Shown one piece after another: positions 44,190 to 57,100 of a stretch of DNA of 64,000 nucleotides. The DNA lies in NCBI GenBank assembly GCA_000827265.1, contig KN834791.1, positions 1 to 64,000 on the forward strand, given 5' to 3'. The notes below the pieces were generated by a model, which saw only the letters and a list, made by a program, of their open reading frames with translations, made no database searches and was not told the origin of the DNA. Source of the DNA: Collybiopsis luxurians FD-317 M1. Taxonomy: Eukaryota; Basidiomycota; Agaricomycetes; Agaricales; Omphalotaceae. How positions within the stretch are numbered: position 1 is the stretch's first letter; every line of letters starts with the position of its first letter. The translations under genes were made by a program, and so were the position numbers.

Positions 44190-46243
44190 CTATGGAGTCT
44201 TAATCTGAACAGACGCAAGAGCGACGCCGGCGACGACGAATACACCAATAACTGCCAAATCAGGGAGATGCTGTTCAGTATTTGTCAGCAAACACCGGTC
44301 GAATTTTTCGTGGAAGGTCGTCCGGATGGAACGATTTGCGAAGGCTGTGCCAAAGTCCATCCAAGCTCTGAGTCTCAAGGCACTTCCTCAACTCGTCGGC
44401 ACACTCGATTATACACTGGTTCAGGCTGTTTAACAGAAAATTCGCGCGTAATCTTATAGCCCTCCCCAAATATTATACGTATGAGCGCACTCACATTTTG
44501 TTCAGATTTTGATTGCGAAGGCACTAGTATTCGATTCGCACAAATTACATAGATTACGTAAATATATGGCCATCTACGGTGAGACAGAATGACTCTTTTA
44601 GTAACTAATTCTAGAAGGTAAGCTTCCGGACCTTTCAGCGCCGACACAATACTGGGAGGAATCCGAACTCACTTGGAGGCTGTCCAATAAACCGGACATT
44701 TATCGACCTAACGATTGAGAATTTGGACAGCGGCTCGTTAATTCAGTGGGCCAGAGAATTCTGGAGATTATTGATTTCCGTTAATGTGAGGCATATTGCC
44801 TTGCTTTACCTACCGACGAATGATTACTAGACATTGGAGACTCAATCTTTGGAATCTGCAGCAGAAAATAGATTGCAAAATGAGACCCACCCTGGGTTAA
44901 ACAGCGCCGTGATGTAACTTCCCGGGGTCAGGCTGTGTAATACTAACAGCGCCGAACGCTCATGCCCGGGTGCAAACAGCTCTGGAGAAGAGGAAAGGTA
45001 GAACCTGCTAACTTGAATAAGCTTTGATCGAATGAGTGGGGTAAAGCTGCTCTTCCGCATGTCATCACGCACGAAGGAATTCATCGAAGTAAAGTCAGGG
45101 ACGGGTATTCAGGTATAATCAAAAGGGGATAATAAGCGCTAGTCTGGACCGGAAGCATATTTTCGGCGCCTAACTCCCAAGTTGGGTTCAAAGTCGCTGA
45201 CGCCTTATCATCGCCGCGGGTCATCCTTGGGATTTTCAATGGGTTTGATAGGGTATGTGAAGTATAACAGCACGTTTTACGATCGGAGGACTCGCACAGT
45301 TCCACCTATTTTAAAGAACAAACATGCCTCAGAGTCCAAACTTAGTATACACCTATTATATGCAATGGATTTTAGATTGACATACAATTCGTATGCTGTA
45401 TCCACGCCGGCAGCCACTCCTGCAAACAAAGGAAGACGGTGGTGGCGTCTCTAGACTCAAACTTCGCGTTCAATGATGCCAGACTTTTTAAAGTCCGGGA
45501 TATTCGATTTCCCATGATTACACTAACAAGATCCGATCCCGTAGCCAACGATACTTTAGTCTGCCGGCAGAGGATTCCCATAGTTCATTTTTGTTGGGGG
45601 AGAATGAGGGTTTCAAATTGAAACATGCAAATCATTTGAGTATAAAGGCGTTAGAATTATGTTCACGAAACCAATTTTGAAAGCGATACGTTGATATTTT
45701 GAAGTGAGAAGCCGAAGAATCCGAGCGATACTTTTGGGGGCTGGAAAGAGTCATTGTTTAGCTCCAAATAATCACATCGCTTAGTTTACTTCTCATCAGA
45801 AGACCAGGACGCACAAACTAGGATTCGTTGAGGCAGAGTAAAATTCGGAAAACATTTAAAACTATTGTTGAGGCTGAAATACCCCTTCGCTGTTGACAGT
45901 ATGCATGCTTGTCCGCCGTCAGTACTAAAAAATTCTTGTTCGGAGATGAAGCTTAGACGTTGAAACACCCGGGGCTTATCGGACGGTTAGAATGAACATA
46001 ATTGAGGACAAGTACTGCTTATCTAGTTACAATCCGAACAAAAGGGTAGATTTTTCTTTCTTTGTCCCTACGCCAAGTTGAACTTTGAGTCTCTGTGTCG
46101 TTTAAGAAGAGCTTGAGCTTACCGATCGTGTAAGCGACTGAGGACAGGTGGAGATAATCGGTCCATGAAGCAGGTTTCTTGGTCTCAAGAGAAAAGCCAC
46201 GTCTCTCGAAAGCGCTGAAGTGCTCACCTTTCACGAAAGGCAA
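44190..46243 (-). other. Unresolved minus-strand coding-like region
   Basis: Several minus-strand stretches read like protein but could not be joined into one certain model: 46243-46019 (starts MPFVKGEHFSAFERRGFSLE, with a strong donor GTAAGC near 46133), about 45980-45800 (PRVFQRLSFISEQEFFS), 45084-44842 (LFAPGHERSALLVLHSLTPG), and 44469-44275 (LNQCIIECADELRKCLE). A downstream frame ends in a hydrophobic helix (DLAVIGVFVVAGVALASV) that would make a tail anchor, but reaching it needs a frame change. It may be one intron-rich gene, two genes, or a recent pseudogene. No family is recognised. Confidence 0.3.
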
Positions 46244-47243
46244 TGACGGTCTATTGCTTGACTGACAATGCCCTCACTTCTGTAACCTACCTGCTAGATT
46301 AATGGCCAAATGTCGGACCATAATTTGTTAACCTGGAGGCCGGGCCACCTAAACATCGCGCGCAAAACTGAACAGCATTTCTCTGCCTCTGCGCGTTGAA
46401 CACTGAAACACTGAAACATCAGTGAACTCCTAGAGGAGTTGGATTCCTATCTAAAGTTGGTGATTGTCGAAGGTCAAGGATTGACCTGGCAGGCAGAGAT
46501 AATGAGATTGAAGAACGAACCAGTAGTAAGCGCCCGTTGGCGCCAAGATATGGTTCTTGTATGTAGCTCTGGAACCCTCAATCAGCGTAATGAGTTCTGG
46601 TGCTCCCTTGAGCATCACCTGGGCATAGATGCTTGGTAATTATGCTTAAGTATATGCGTCTTTGAACTTTTCAGTCATGATGCACGATATCAGAGCACAT
46701 GCTCTTTCTTACCGTGCTCACCCACGCTCGTCATCTTATGCTGCCTCCGCCGACAATCTCACATCCACATCCATGTCTTCGACAGTTAAGACAGGCAGGG
46801 GCAAATGCATATGTTTGTCGACTTCAATCCGATAAGCTCTGGAACAGCTTGGGAGGATTTTGAGAGGGATTACTGTTTGGAAGCTGGTCAACGTTGAAAG
46901 ATGACGTCGAAGAGAATGATGTAAGAATGTGGTGGGTACAGAGAGCTCTTTGGTTACTTATGTGCTGGCCAGTGACTTGGCTGACAGTGATCGGAAGGAA
47001 CTGATGCGCAGATGAAATACACTCGGTTCGGATCTCAACCACCACCTCCCCCTTTAATACCCTTCCATTCAACTTCAGTTTACCCATTATCCGCGACCTG
47101 GAGCGACTAGCGAGCTCGAAAGCAGTCAGCAATAACACCCAACCGAGCTTTACTGACGTTCTCGGTGGCAAGCTGGACGCGAATACCACCTTACGCGTGC
47201 TTTTGAATTGTCTTTCATCTTTCAAGTCCAACAAATATCCACC
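46244..47243. other. Intergenic, upstream of the lysine catabolism gene
   Basis: No gene is called. A 136-codon minus-strand frame (47234-46824) is antisense to the promoter and 5' leader of the next gene and has no family signal. Confidence 0.4.
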
Positions 47244-50200
47244 ATGACGTCTTTTACACCATTTGCAACGGCGAGGCTGGCTAGAACGACGGTTGGCATA
47301 GGCTTGACGGCTCGCCTTTGCAGGCCTGTCATGAAAAGCGCAATCTCATGTCATGGTTCAACTTTCAGGCATCACAGCACGAACCCTCTTATCATAGGTA
47401 TCAGACGGGAAGACCCAACTCGGGTCTGGGAGCGGCGGGTCCCGCTCACCCCGGAACACGTCAAAGAATTCACAAAACTCGGACATCGCGACGGCAGAGA
47501 ATTACATGTCCCAGTTGAAATCCATGTCCAATCATGTTCGAGACGAATCTTTACGGATTCTGAATACGCCAACGCAGGGGCAAAGATTACGGAAGATTTG
47601 AGTCGTGCCCATGTAGTGATAGGGATTAAGGAGCCGAGATTGCAGGAAGTGTTGGTTGATCCTTTGCCTTGGCCTGGGACGAAGAAGGATGGGAATGGAG
47701 CTCAACCGATGGCTTCCAGGACGTATGTGATGTTTTCGCATACAGCGAAGGGACAGGAGTATAATATGCCTCTGCTTTCCAAATTTCTATCTGATTCCTC
47801 CTCCTCCTCCTCCGATTCTGCTTCCCTTTTACCGACGCTGATAGACTATGAGCTTTTGACTGATGATTCGGGCAAGCGAACACTTGCTTTTGGTCACCAT
47901 GCCGGTCTTGCTGGGACCTTGCTTTCGTTGCATACTCTTGCACTGTATCAGCTCTCGAAATTTGGTGTGGCGACCCCTTTTCTGTATACCCCGTTGCCAC
48001 AGAGTATGCCCAAGTTGTATGACTTGAGGAAAGCTTTAAAGAAAGTCGGAGACCAAATCGTCAGAGAAGGAACAGGAGAAACATTGGGTCCGTGCGTTAT
48101 CGCTGTTACAGGGTGAGTATACGTGTTTCGTGTCCATCTCCATGCCTAATTTATTACATTTTAAGAACAGGAAATGTTGCGCAAGGATGTCTGGCTATGC
48201 TTTCCGAGCTCCCTCTCGAAACAGTTCACGTACATGAACTAGAAGACCTTGTCTTGAAACGTACTCTACGTGGCCAGCAAGCGTCTCTGAACAAAGTTTA
48301 TCTCGTACATGTTAAAGCGCAACATTACCTCGTACGAACTTCCGGCTCCACTTCATCCTCTACCACGTACTTCCGGGATCATTACTATGCCAACCCTTCC
48401 CAGTATTCTTCAATATTTCCTACGAAAATTGCTCCATATCTCACTTTACTCCTAAACGGTGCTGGTTGGGCCCCCGGGTTCCCGAGGTTAATGAGCAATA
48501 ATGGATTGAAAGAGTGCGTGAGCCTCATCAAGGCAATGGGTAAAGAGAAGGAAGGAAGGTTTGGATGTGTGGGTGACATAAGCTGTGATCCGTATGTGAG
48601 TGCATCCAAATTCTCAATTTATTCGACTTCATTGCGATTTTCCCACAGGGCGGCCTTGAATTTCTAACCCATTCGACGACTCTGAGTGATCCCCACTACA
48701 AGATCGATGTCCCGGTCACTACTCCCAAGTCTCGCTCATCTCCTAGCTCAAAGTCAGATTCTGCGTCGCACGAACTGTGGATCCAAGCGGTAGATATTCT
48801 TCCCGCCTCACTTCCCTTCGATGCTTCGAAACACTTTTCTCGTGGGCTATGGAACTATCTCAGAGCTATTGGCAGACGTTATGCTGCCTACACCGACTGG
48901 GAAAAGTCGAAAGCGGAAGACGCTTCGTTCCCGGCTCATTTATCTTCTGCGAGTGTTCCGGTAGAAAAACTCAAGGCATCGTTAGGGTTCGAAGAACGAG
49001 GTATTGCGGTTCAACTCGAAGAGCAACTCCGCCGGGCGACGATTGCTGCTGGTGGGCGACTTGTAGGGAGGTTTGGAGAAGGTGGGAAGGATGAATGGTT
49101 GGGTGGGAGGGTTCGTGAGTACAGAGCCAAAGTTGCTGCGAATTCAGTTCCAGTCGGTTCGAAGAAAACCACGCCCTCTGTTGCGCATCGTCTTTCTGGA
49201 TCCGGTTTTTCCTCCAACTTGGGCAGTATCCGCAGCATGGCTTCCGTGTCTACGTCCCGTCCTAAGCGCATCCTTCTCCTTGGTTCTGGAATGGTCGCCG
49301 GTCCAGCTGTGCGCCATATTGCTAAGCGGAAGGATGTTGAGTTGATCGTGGCGAGTAAGGAAGGAGGGGAACTGGCAACACTGGAAGCGGATGTCAAGGA
49401 CGGGAACAACGTGCAATTTCGCCAGGTCGACGTGGGCGATACGAACAAAGGGGGAGAGCTTAGGGAATTGATGAAAGATGTGGATGTCGTGATGAGGTGT
49501 GTCGTACAGCATCTTTCGGCCTTGCCAATCTCGTTGAACCGCTTTTATAGCCTTCTTCCGGTCGCTCTTCACGTCCGTATTGCAGAGCTGTGTATTGAGG
49601 AGGGGAAACACCTCGTTACAGCATCATATATATCACCCGAGATGAAAGGATTGAACGAACGGTGAGCAATTCTCCGAACTCGATCGATCAAGATTTTGAT
49701 CTCCTTTCGTCTACTATCAGTGCACTCGCCGCCAACGTCCTTCTCCTCAATGAAATCGGATTAGACCCCGGTATCGACCATTGTTCAGCGATTTCCCTCA
49801 TTGAACGCCTGAAATCCTCTGGGAAACAGGTCAAGTCTTTTGTGAGCTTTTGCGGAGGATTGCCTGCCTCGGAGCTCCTCGCGCGCCGTCAGTCGAGCAG
49901 TACAGGGTCTGCTCAACCTTCCGCGGGACCTTTATCGTATAAATTCAGTTGGTCTCCGCGCGGAGTTTTGACCGCGGCGCTCAATGGAGCGCGATATAGG
50001 CTTAGAGGAGAGGAGGTCATCGTTCCTGGTCCAGGTGTCAAGGGTGGCGATGTCTATGGTGATAGCGGGGAACTATTGAAGAACAATTTTCCGGCAGTTG
50101 AGTTTGGTAGTGAAGGTGGGCTGGCGGCCATAGTTGGTATGCTCGAAGGATTGCCTAATAGAGACTCGTTGCCGTACGCGGAGATGTATGGTTTATCGAC

Positions 50201-51096
50201 TAGAGGGGAGAATGTCCGGACGGTGTTGCGGGGTACTCTGCGGTAGGTGATTGTTTACCGATTCAGACAGCGAATTGACCCGTTATTGCGCTTACAGGTA
50301 CAAGGGTTTCTCCTCTCTCATGTCCTTCTTCCACGATATAGGAATGCTGGAGGCGAAGGATGAGATCCCGCTCAAGATAGAAGATGGGGCGAGATCTCTC
50401 GAACGTGCGTGGCTCGATGTTTTCTCAAAATCAGCGCGACTCCGCAAAAAGAAACATCCCTCCGCTGCGGTAGTAATGCCTGATCTCGCTCTGAAGGAGA
50501 ATCCGGATTCTGAGAACGTCCGGGCATTGAAATGGCTTTTGAGTGAAGAGACAGGAACCCCCATTCCAAACTCTCATAATGAGAAGTGGGTCGGCCTTCC
50601 ACCGCTTCCCACCTCCCCTACCGCCCCTCTTGATCTATTCGCGCTTCTTTTAGCTCACAAGTTGCGTTATGCTCCCGGAGAAAGGGATATGGTGGTCATG
50701 GTGCATGAAATTACGACTTCAACAGCCTCACCCGATGTCACCAAGGATGAGGAAGAGGAAATCCATACATCTTCCCTCGTCATCTACGGAGATAATTCGA
50801 GCGGTCAATATGAATCTGCGATGGCGCGCTCTGTCGGTGTTCCTGTGGCTGTAGCAGCACTAGCTGTGTTGGACGGAGCAGTGGCTCCGGTCAGTCCACA
50901 GGCGGTGAATGTGATGATAAGAGGTGTTCATGGTCCTGGACACGAGTCTATTCGAGAACGAGTACTTGAAGGGATGGAAGAAGCTGGCATAGGGATGCGG
51001 GAGAGCATGAGAAGGGTAAAGATTCGAAGAGCCAATGGAACTATGGTGGACCCGGCGAGCGCTCGGCGCAGTGTGGAGAACAGCTTGAGTCGATAG
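47244..51096 (+). CDS. AASS: Bifunctional lysine-ketoglutarate reductase / saccharopine dehydrogenase (AASS type)
   Basis: Six exons: 47244-48112, 48166-48595, 48649-49496, 49551-49661, 49721-50242, 50298-51096, giving 1,192 aa. The first about 45 residues are Arg/Ser/Thr-rich without acids, a mitochondrial presequence. The reductase half opens with IGIRREDPTRVWERRVPLTP and contains FSHTAKGQEYNMPLL, VTGTGNVAQG and GGLEFLTHSTTLSDP. The dehydrogenase half starts near residue 630 with a Rossmann loop (RILLLGSGMVAGPAVRHI), followed by ASYISPEMKGLNER, EIGLDPGIDH, FCGGLPA, RYKGFSSLM and GHESIRERVLEGMEEAGIG. In animals and plants this fusion converts lysine and 2-oxoglutarate to saccharopine, then to aminoadipate semialdehyde and glutamate. 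Fungal biosynthetic enzymes are normally separate polypeptides, so this copy is inferred to be catabolic and mitochondrial. It is longer than animal AASS because of Ser-rich insertions. Confidence 0.93.
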
Positions 51097-52022
51097 TCTC
51101 GGATCGTATTCTCGGGATGTACGTACATCTTGTAATCATACTATAGGGAGGGGTAAGGAAATGGAGTGCTATGCAGATGGTATTTGAATTCAATTATTAT
51201 AGTGTATCGGGATTGGTTTCTCAAAATATGTTTTAAAAAAAGGGCCTGTCCACAAGTCACCGAGGGCTCTGTTGAATTGATTTTTCCATCTGATTTTTGC
51301 TTAAATTCCATTTTGACCTTAGCTGTTTATGAACAAGCTTGAAATGCTTCTAAAACTGAATGATAGACTTCATTTTTTTGGTTGCACTAGTATATAAGCA
51401 TGAATCATAATTCTTCAGTTCTATCTTCTTTTCTGGGGAGTGTTAGGCATTTTCCAGCAAGCAACAAGGTCACTCCTGTCCAACTGGCGCCGGTAGTGCA
51501 AGGTACTAAGGCCGAGTTGTTTTTAAGGTGTGACACCAAGCTCGAACTTCTTACCTTACAACATACATCAATCGCTACTGATGCCCTTTTGATCATCCAT
51601 TATCACCCTAAATAGCATCTCAGCGTCATGCTCTCAAGCATCATGATAAGAGCCAATCTACCTGCTGTTTTGGACCCATACCAGGTATCATGGCTGCACA
51701 GTGCCACAAAATGTAGAATACAGGAAGGAGAACCACATGACAATGTAGAGATGAGTGAACTTGATGAAGGAAGTGACAAAAGAGCAAGAATGGCATCAAT
51801 TCAACCAAAGAACTACACACAAATAAAACATGTTGAAATTCAAGGTCAAAGTTGTAATCATTAGGTGAGTCTCGCATGGTCCTACTTTGTTCCTCCCAGA
51901 TGTTGTATGTTTCTCTTGCAGTGTGCATTCACAATCACAGCATGTATACTTTATTTTCCTTTGCTTGTTCTGGGTTTGTAGGCAAGACTTTCATGAGTGC
52001 TTGGAATATAGTTAGACATTAT
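51097..52022. other. Intergenic, start of AT-rich repeat island
   Basis: Base composition becomes visibly AT-richer after about 51200. Frames of up to 95 codons exist on both strands (51405-51928) but show no domain. Confidence 0.35.
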
Positions 52023-52546
52023 TAGTGTTGGGGAGGGTTGGGTTGGGCCAGGTTGGACTGGGTCAGGGTCAGAATTTTCCTGACCCTGACCCAACTCTGA
52101 GAGCCGAGTCAGCCTGGGTTGGGCTGGGTCATGGTCAAAACCTGGGTCAGCCCTTGTAATGAGCCTGATGGAAGAGGGCAAGACACTCAAAATCACATTC
52201 ACATTTCTTATAAGATACACTTCTAATCAGTAGATGTAGCCAAATTTGATTTTACTTCTGACCCAAGTACCTGGGCTGGCTAGATCCAGGCCCAGACCCT
52301 TAACCCAGCCCAGCCCAACCCTGACCCAAGCTGGGTTGGGTTGGGTCATGGGCCACATTAGGGAAAATATCTATAGTCCAGGCTGCCAGGAGACACTCCC
52401 CATATCCTAGGGTACCTTAGAATCCTCAGGAAAATAAAAATTACCCCCAGGAAGCCTGGTGTCCCTGGGCTTCCCTGGAGAAGCCTGGGCAGCCTGGGCT
52501 ATATGTATTTTTCCTGATGCCAGTGACCTGACCCTCCCCAACACTA
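52023..52546. mobile_element. hAT-like inverted-repeat element (family A, copy 1), with a nested insertion
   Basis: Termini are TAGTGTTGGGGAGGGT at the left and its reverse complement at the right, flanked by a perfect 8-bp target duplication GACATTAT (52015-52022 and 52547-52554). The interior is built of TGGGTTGGGC/CTGACCCAAC-type repeats and has no transposase, so this is a non-autonomous MITE-like element. A family-B element sits inside at about 52356-52519. Confidence 0.85.
52356..52519. mobile_element. Inverted-repeat element family B, copy 1 (nested)
   Basis: A 164-bp palindromic element whose ends read CATTAGGGAAAATATCTATAG on the left and, complemented, a close match on the right, followed by CCAGGCTGCCAGG-type sequence. 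It interrupts the family-A element, so it inserted later. Target duplication is unclear (possibly CCA). No coding capacity. Confidence 0.7.
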
Positions 52547-53243
52547 GACATTATCTACAGACACTATATATACTTGTACAGACATGCACCCACAGTTGTT
52601 CACACTAGATTGTGTAATTCTGATGGGGTGAGTTGACTGTTTACATACTATTTAGAGAACTATGTACTGATAGAGATTTTAGATTGTTACTGATGTAGTT
52701 TAATAAAGCAAATATATAATACTACAAATATGAAATCAAGAGCCTCCGCCTATGTATCAAGTTTCTTATGAGTCATAATACACTTGATACATAGGACTTG
52801 ATGTACAGTGAGTGCCCTCCTCATTGTCACCATTGCAAAACTCTCACTTTGCTGCTCCATTGCAGTCTCTGTAGTACTGATGTCAATAACCTGATTAGCT
52901 CTGTTAAACCTGCCCTGCCATTTAAGTAATTCTGATGAAATTCTTGTTTAACTGGTTAAACATACAGAAGTTAATAAAAGCAAAATAAAAGCAAGGATTA
53001 ACATGCATATCTCAAGCAGATAATTTGGATAAACTACAGCTTAGAGTAGTTATACCATGGTTAAACCACACTAGACTTCTTACTTTGGACTCATTTCATT
53101 TTGACCTATGTCACAATGTGACCAGATGAACAGTGTTCAGATTGTGGACAGTCTATGGTGGGGCTCTGCCTCAATTTATATTCTCAACCCCTAATCCCCA
53201 ACCAGCCTAACCCCCAATTCTAGCTCTAACCCACTCTAACCTC

Positions 53244-53876
53244 CAGTGTTGCTGTGGTCCGGTCTGAGAACCTGTTGGACCCGGTCCGAACCTGAACCGG
53301 TCCTTAGGTTCAGGTCCGGTTCAGGCAAAGTCCTGGACCGGACCTCCAGGTGCGGTTTGAGGTTCAGCAGGTCTCTGAACCTGCAGACCTGGACCTGAAC
53401 CTCTGAACCTCCAGCTCCTGTGTGACACTGGAAGGTCAGTATTTTGTAGAAATTTATAGAGTTTTAGCTCCCTCTGTTGGGAGAAGCAATCTCAAGGTAA
53501 CATTTTACCCAACTACACCAGTTGCTGCTTCCAATTGACCAAATTGTACCCAAGATGTGAGCCTTATGTCATATGATAATTATGTCATCCTCCCAAATAT
53601 AGTATGATGAGCCCTTTGCACTCAGTTTGGATCATATATTAGAGTAATTATTGACTAATACATCAAAGAAATTGCACAAAGATGTGATTTCTTTTGGAAA
53701 AATGCAAAGAAAAATTTGCTGTTTGGTTGGAGGTTCGAACCTGGTGAACCAGGTCTGAACCCGGACCTGAACCTGAGGTTCGAGGTCCGAAAATTTCCAA
53801 ACTGGACCTGAGGTTCAGGTTTGAGGTTCGGCAAAAAGACCAGGTTCATGGCCCGAACTGAACTGCAGCAACACTG
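53244..53876. mobile_element. hAT-like inverted-repeat element (family C)
   Basis: A 633-bp element with ends CAGTGTTGCTG / CAGCAACACTG, flanked by a perfect 8-bp target duplication CTAACCTC (53236-53243 and 53877-53884). The sub-terminal parts are runs of GGTTCAGGTCC-like repeats in inverted arrangement. There is no transposase. Confidence 0.85.
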
Positions 53877-53935
53877 CTAACCTCTAACCAACCTTCTTCA
53901 AGTTGGGCTTTTGGCAATGTTTCAGACACCTCTAT

Positions 53936-54149
53936 CATCTAGAAAAAGTACCTACAGCCCAGGCTGCCAGGGGACACCCCTCAAATATTGGGAAACTCCG
54001 GGATCCCTGGAGTTGCCTGGGCTGCCTGGGACCTCTGAGACTAACTCAAATTGCTGTCAAATATTCTCAGGATGCTTAAAGATCCTGAGGTTGCCTAGGA
54101 TTGGGGGGGTGTCCCCTGGCTGCCTGGGCTATAGGTATTTTTCCAGATG
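53936..54149. mobile_element. Inverted-repeat element family B, copy 2
   Basis: A 214-bp palindromic element. The arms share AGCCCAGGC(T/A)GCCAGGGGAC on the two sides, and the outer ends read CATCT/AGATG. It is the same family as the element nested at 52356-52519. No coding capacity and no clear target duplication. Confidence 0.7.
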
Positions 54150-54153
54150 ATAA

Positions 54154-54185
54154 TGTTAGGGTAAGCACTTGTGCTTGCCCTAACA
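54154..54185. repeat. 32-bp near-perfect palindrome
   Basis: The arms TGTTAGGGTAAGCAC and GTGCTTGCCCTAACA are complementary except for one G-T wobble, around a 2-nt centre. It lies 4 bp after a family-B element. It resembles the fused terminal repeats of a minimal inverted-repeat element. Confidence 0.7.
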
Positions 54186-57100
54186 AGAGATGCCTTCAAC
54201 ATTGCTAAATCGAGCATTTAGTGAGAGAAACTTTCTGTAGACTGTCTACAAATAAAAAGTGTTTGATGCCATCAAACCTGTGTCAGGCTGAATTAGAGAG
54301 TGAAACACTTCCAGTACCCCTGTGACAGCTACAATTACCTAACAAAGGTTTAACCATAACTTGTGGGATGTGGGCCATCGCGCTTTGCACATGGCATGTA
54401 CGAGTCCGGAGTCTAATTTGCTCTTCCCATAGCACCATGTCTTGGCATATACAGACAGTACAACTAAAAAACAATGCCGTTGTTCATAAATGCTATCATT
54501 TTTGTTTCCACTTATTGCTGTTGTCTTCAGTCTCCTCGACAGTAAAGGGAAAGTCAACCAGTACTAGAACAGCACTGATGTCGAGCTCGCTGCAAATGAA
54601 AACAATGAATACCAATCTTTTCACACACTTCATCCTAGTGTGTCAATGTTTTGCACTTGCATTTGACCTTATGAAACAGCCAATCCATCTTTTGGCATTC
54701 TCAGCTCTACACAGATGCAGAGAAGGAGGCATCAGTCAATTGGTTTGGTTTGGTTTAAAGACTGTTTGCTCATGCGCAAGACAGTGGTAGCTACAAATGA
54801 TCCACTGGGGAGCAGATTGCCCGTGGGAAATAAAATGTAATGTGGGAAAAACATCCAAGTGAAGAAACGGCGTCGCTTGCTGTATGAAGGACCACCAAGA
54901 AAGAACGAAGAAACCACATAGCCCAGAAGTTGGGTGTGGAATAGATATGATAGGAATCACCTCATCTACTAAGTTTCAAGCAAAATGATTAACGAAGAGA
55001 GGCTGGATTGAATAAAGAACATTGGGATGATGATGGTGGAGCAAAGGAGCTGCGTAACGAAGAGGAACTGTGGAGCAAAGGAACTGCGTAATGAAGAGGA
55101 ACCACATAATGAAGAGGAAGAGAAGGGAGGAAGATGATGGTGGACAGAAAGTCACGTAGTGTAACAAAAGTTACAAAAAGTGACATGTCCATATATGGGG
55201 AAAAAAATCGATATAAAGAGCAAGTAAAGTGGCGTGGGAAAAAGGTCAACTCCCGTTGCAAGACGATTCCTCCATTTCATTCCGGACTCGTAACATATCT
55301 GTGATATATTTGCAGTTAAACCTGGTTAAGCTGGTTAAATTGGTTAAACCAAAATTTCATGGCAATGAACTTTTAAGCAGGGCTGGATTAACAGAGCTTA
55401 TCATATTTTATCTGATGTACTAGTATATTACGTATTTCATATAAACATGCTTGGTGGATCATTTTTTTCTATGTACATTACTGTATATTGCAATTGTCAA
55501 TGGTTACTACAGGAGTTAATAATAGAAGGTACACCAATATCTTCATTTTCATGAACCTCCGGAGGCCTTGGTGTTGGTTTGATTGCATACAAGGAAGCTG
55601 GGTGAGCAAGTACTACTATACACAGCTGCTCAACTTTGGAAGAGCCTGAATCTTAGCAGTAATTACTAGCCAAGTGGTGAAGCAATGAGTGTTAAGGCAA
55701 ACTCGATTAATCAATTTCAAAATTCATTAACTTGATGTGAACTCGCTGAAGTTCGGCAAAGTGTAAATGGCTTTGAATGGCATAAAAGATCAAATTTCAA
55801 TACTGAAATGCATTGAATGGTTGGACATATGTTGCACTAGACTATGTAGTAGCTCTGTCCTGGCTCAAGCGCAATGATATGTATCATTAAAATACATTAC
55901 ATCAAGTTTGCAAGTTAACTTGTCTAGCCAAGTTAACTTTCATTTCAAAAGATCAATGAAGTCAGCGGACACACGAGGCCAACTCGTATAGCTACCCATT
56001 GCCTTGTATGAGTATAGAAGATCTGATTACTTGACAAGAAGCCCCAGGCAATTGAATATTTTGCTGTAGAGCAGTTCATTTTACAGCCATGAGTATTTAC
56101 TATGTAAAATTTGACAAGGCAGTGGAGGTGATAGTTAATCAATGTGAATTCTGTGCTATATTGGCAACTGAGAAGCCAGAAAAATTATGAGACATTTTTG
56201 AGACTTAAACTCTGTATATGCCCACCTGAAAGCAAAATCCCTGCCGCCCACGTGGATGGTTCCTGACAAATTCTAAAAGGTTCAAGTATATTTGAGGCAA
56301 AAAGACAGATAGGGAAGGAGTTCTGTTAAGAAATGAAGCATTGTAGATACAACCTCAACAAGAGGAGGGATCCAAACACGGGGGAACGAGCACAAGGACA
56401 GATAATTATTTATGGTAACTACGAAGTATTTATACATTCAGCGGAAGCATATATGAAACGTTCTGCGGAGCGGTTGAACAATAATCCGATGTTTTCAAGT
56501 GAGCAAAAATATGGTATACATGAGATTCCTGGACAACTGTTGCTGCAATGTTCAGCTTGGAGTCACGAGAAACTGGGTCATGTGCAGGAATGTGCCGGCT
56601 AATTTGTGAGCTGCGGCAACACTACTCTCAATTGTGGTACATTGCTCTGCTCAAGCTCTGCAGCTTCGGCTTGAAGCTGAATCAAAGCTGCCTGAGCACT
56701 CCTTTAACGAGGGGTATTTTGTTCTACAACAGAAACATCGGTAAATAATTTGCAAATAATTGCGCAATGGCATTCGGCATGATACAGTCACACTTTGGCT
56801 CGTGTATCAAAGCGGGACAGACAAAAATATTTGAACGTTATCCTGGACCTGTAAAGCTCTACAGGCATTTTGAAGGGCGGAAGCCATAATGGTATTCAAT
56901 CCGGGTCCCCGAGGCCCCACACCCATAAAAGGATCAATTACCGGAATTGCATTGTTGACTATTGATTCCGATCATTCGGAATGAGCGAGGCCCTCTTGCT
57001 TTCTATAGCAAGGAGATGACATGCAGTGATATCTGATCGATAAGAGATAACAGTCAGCTGTTGTTTGACATTGCAACCACACAACACATTGAAAATCTCC

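Noticed and set aside
46824..47234. 136-codon minus-strand frame
   Set aside because: It is antisense to the promoter and leader of the lysine enzyme gene, has no family signal, and reads like an overlap by chance.
52023..54150. Repeats that could suggest a CRISPR-like or satellite array
   Set aside because: Repeat units are irregular and arranged as inverted halves with target duplications at the ends, which fits transposable elements rather than spaced direct repeats.
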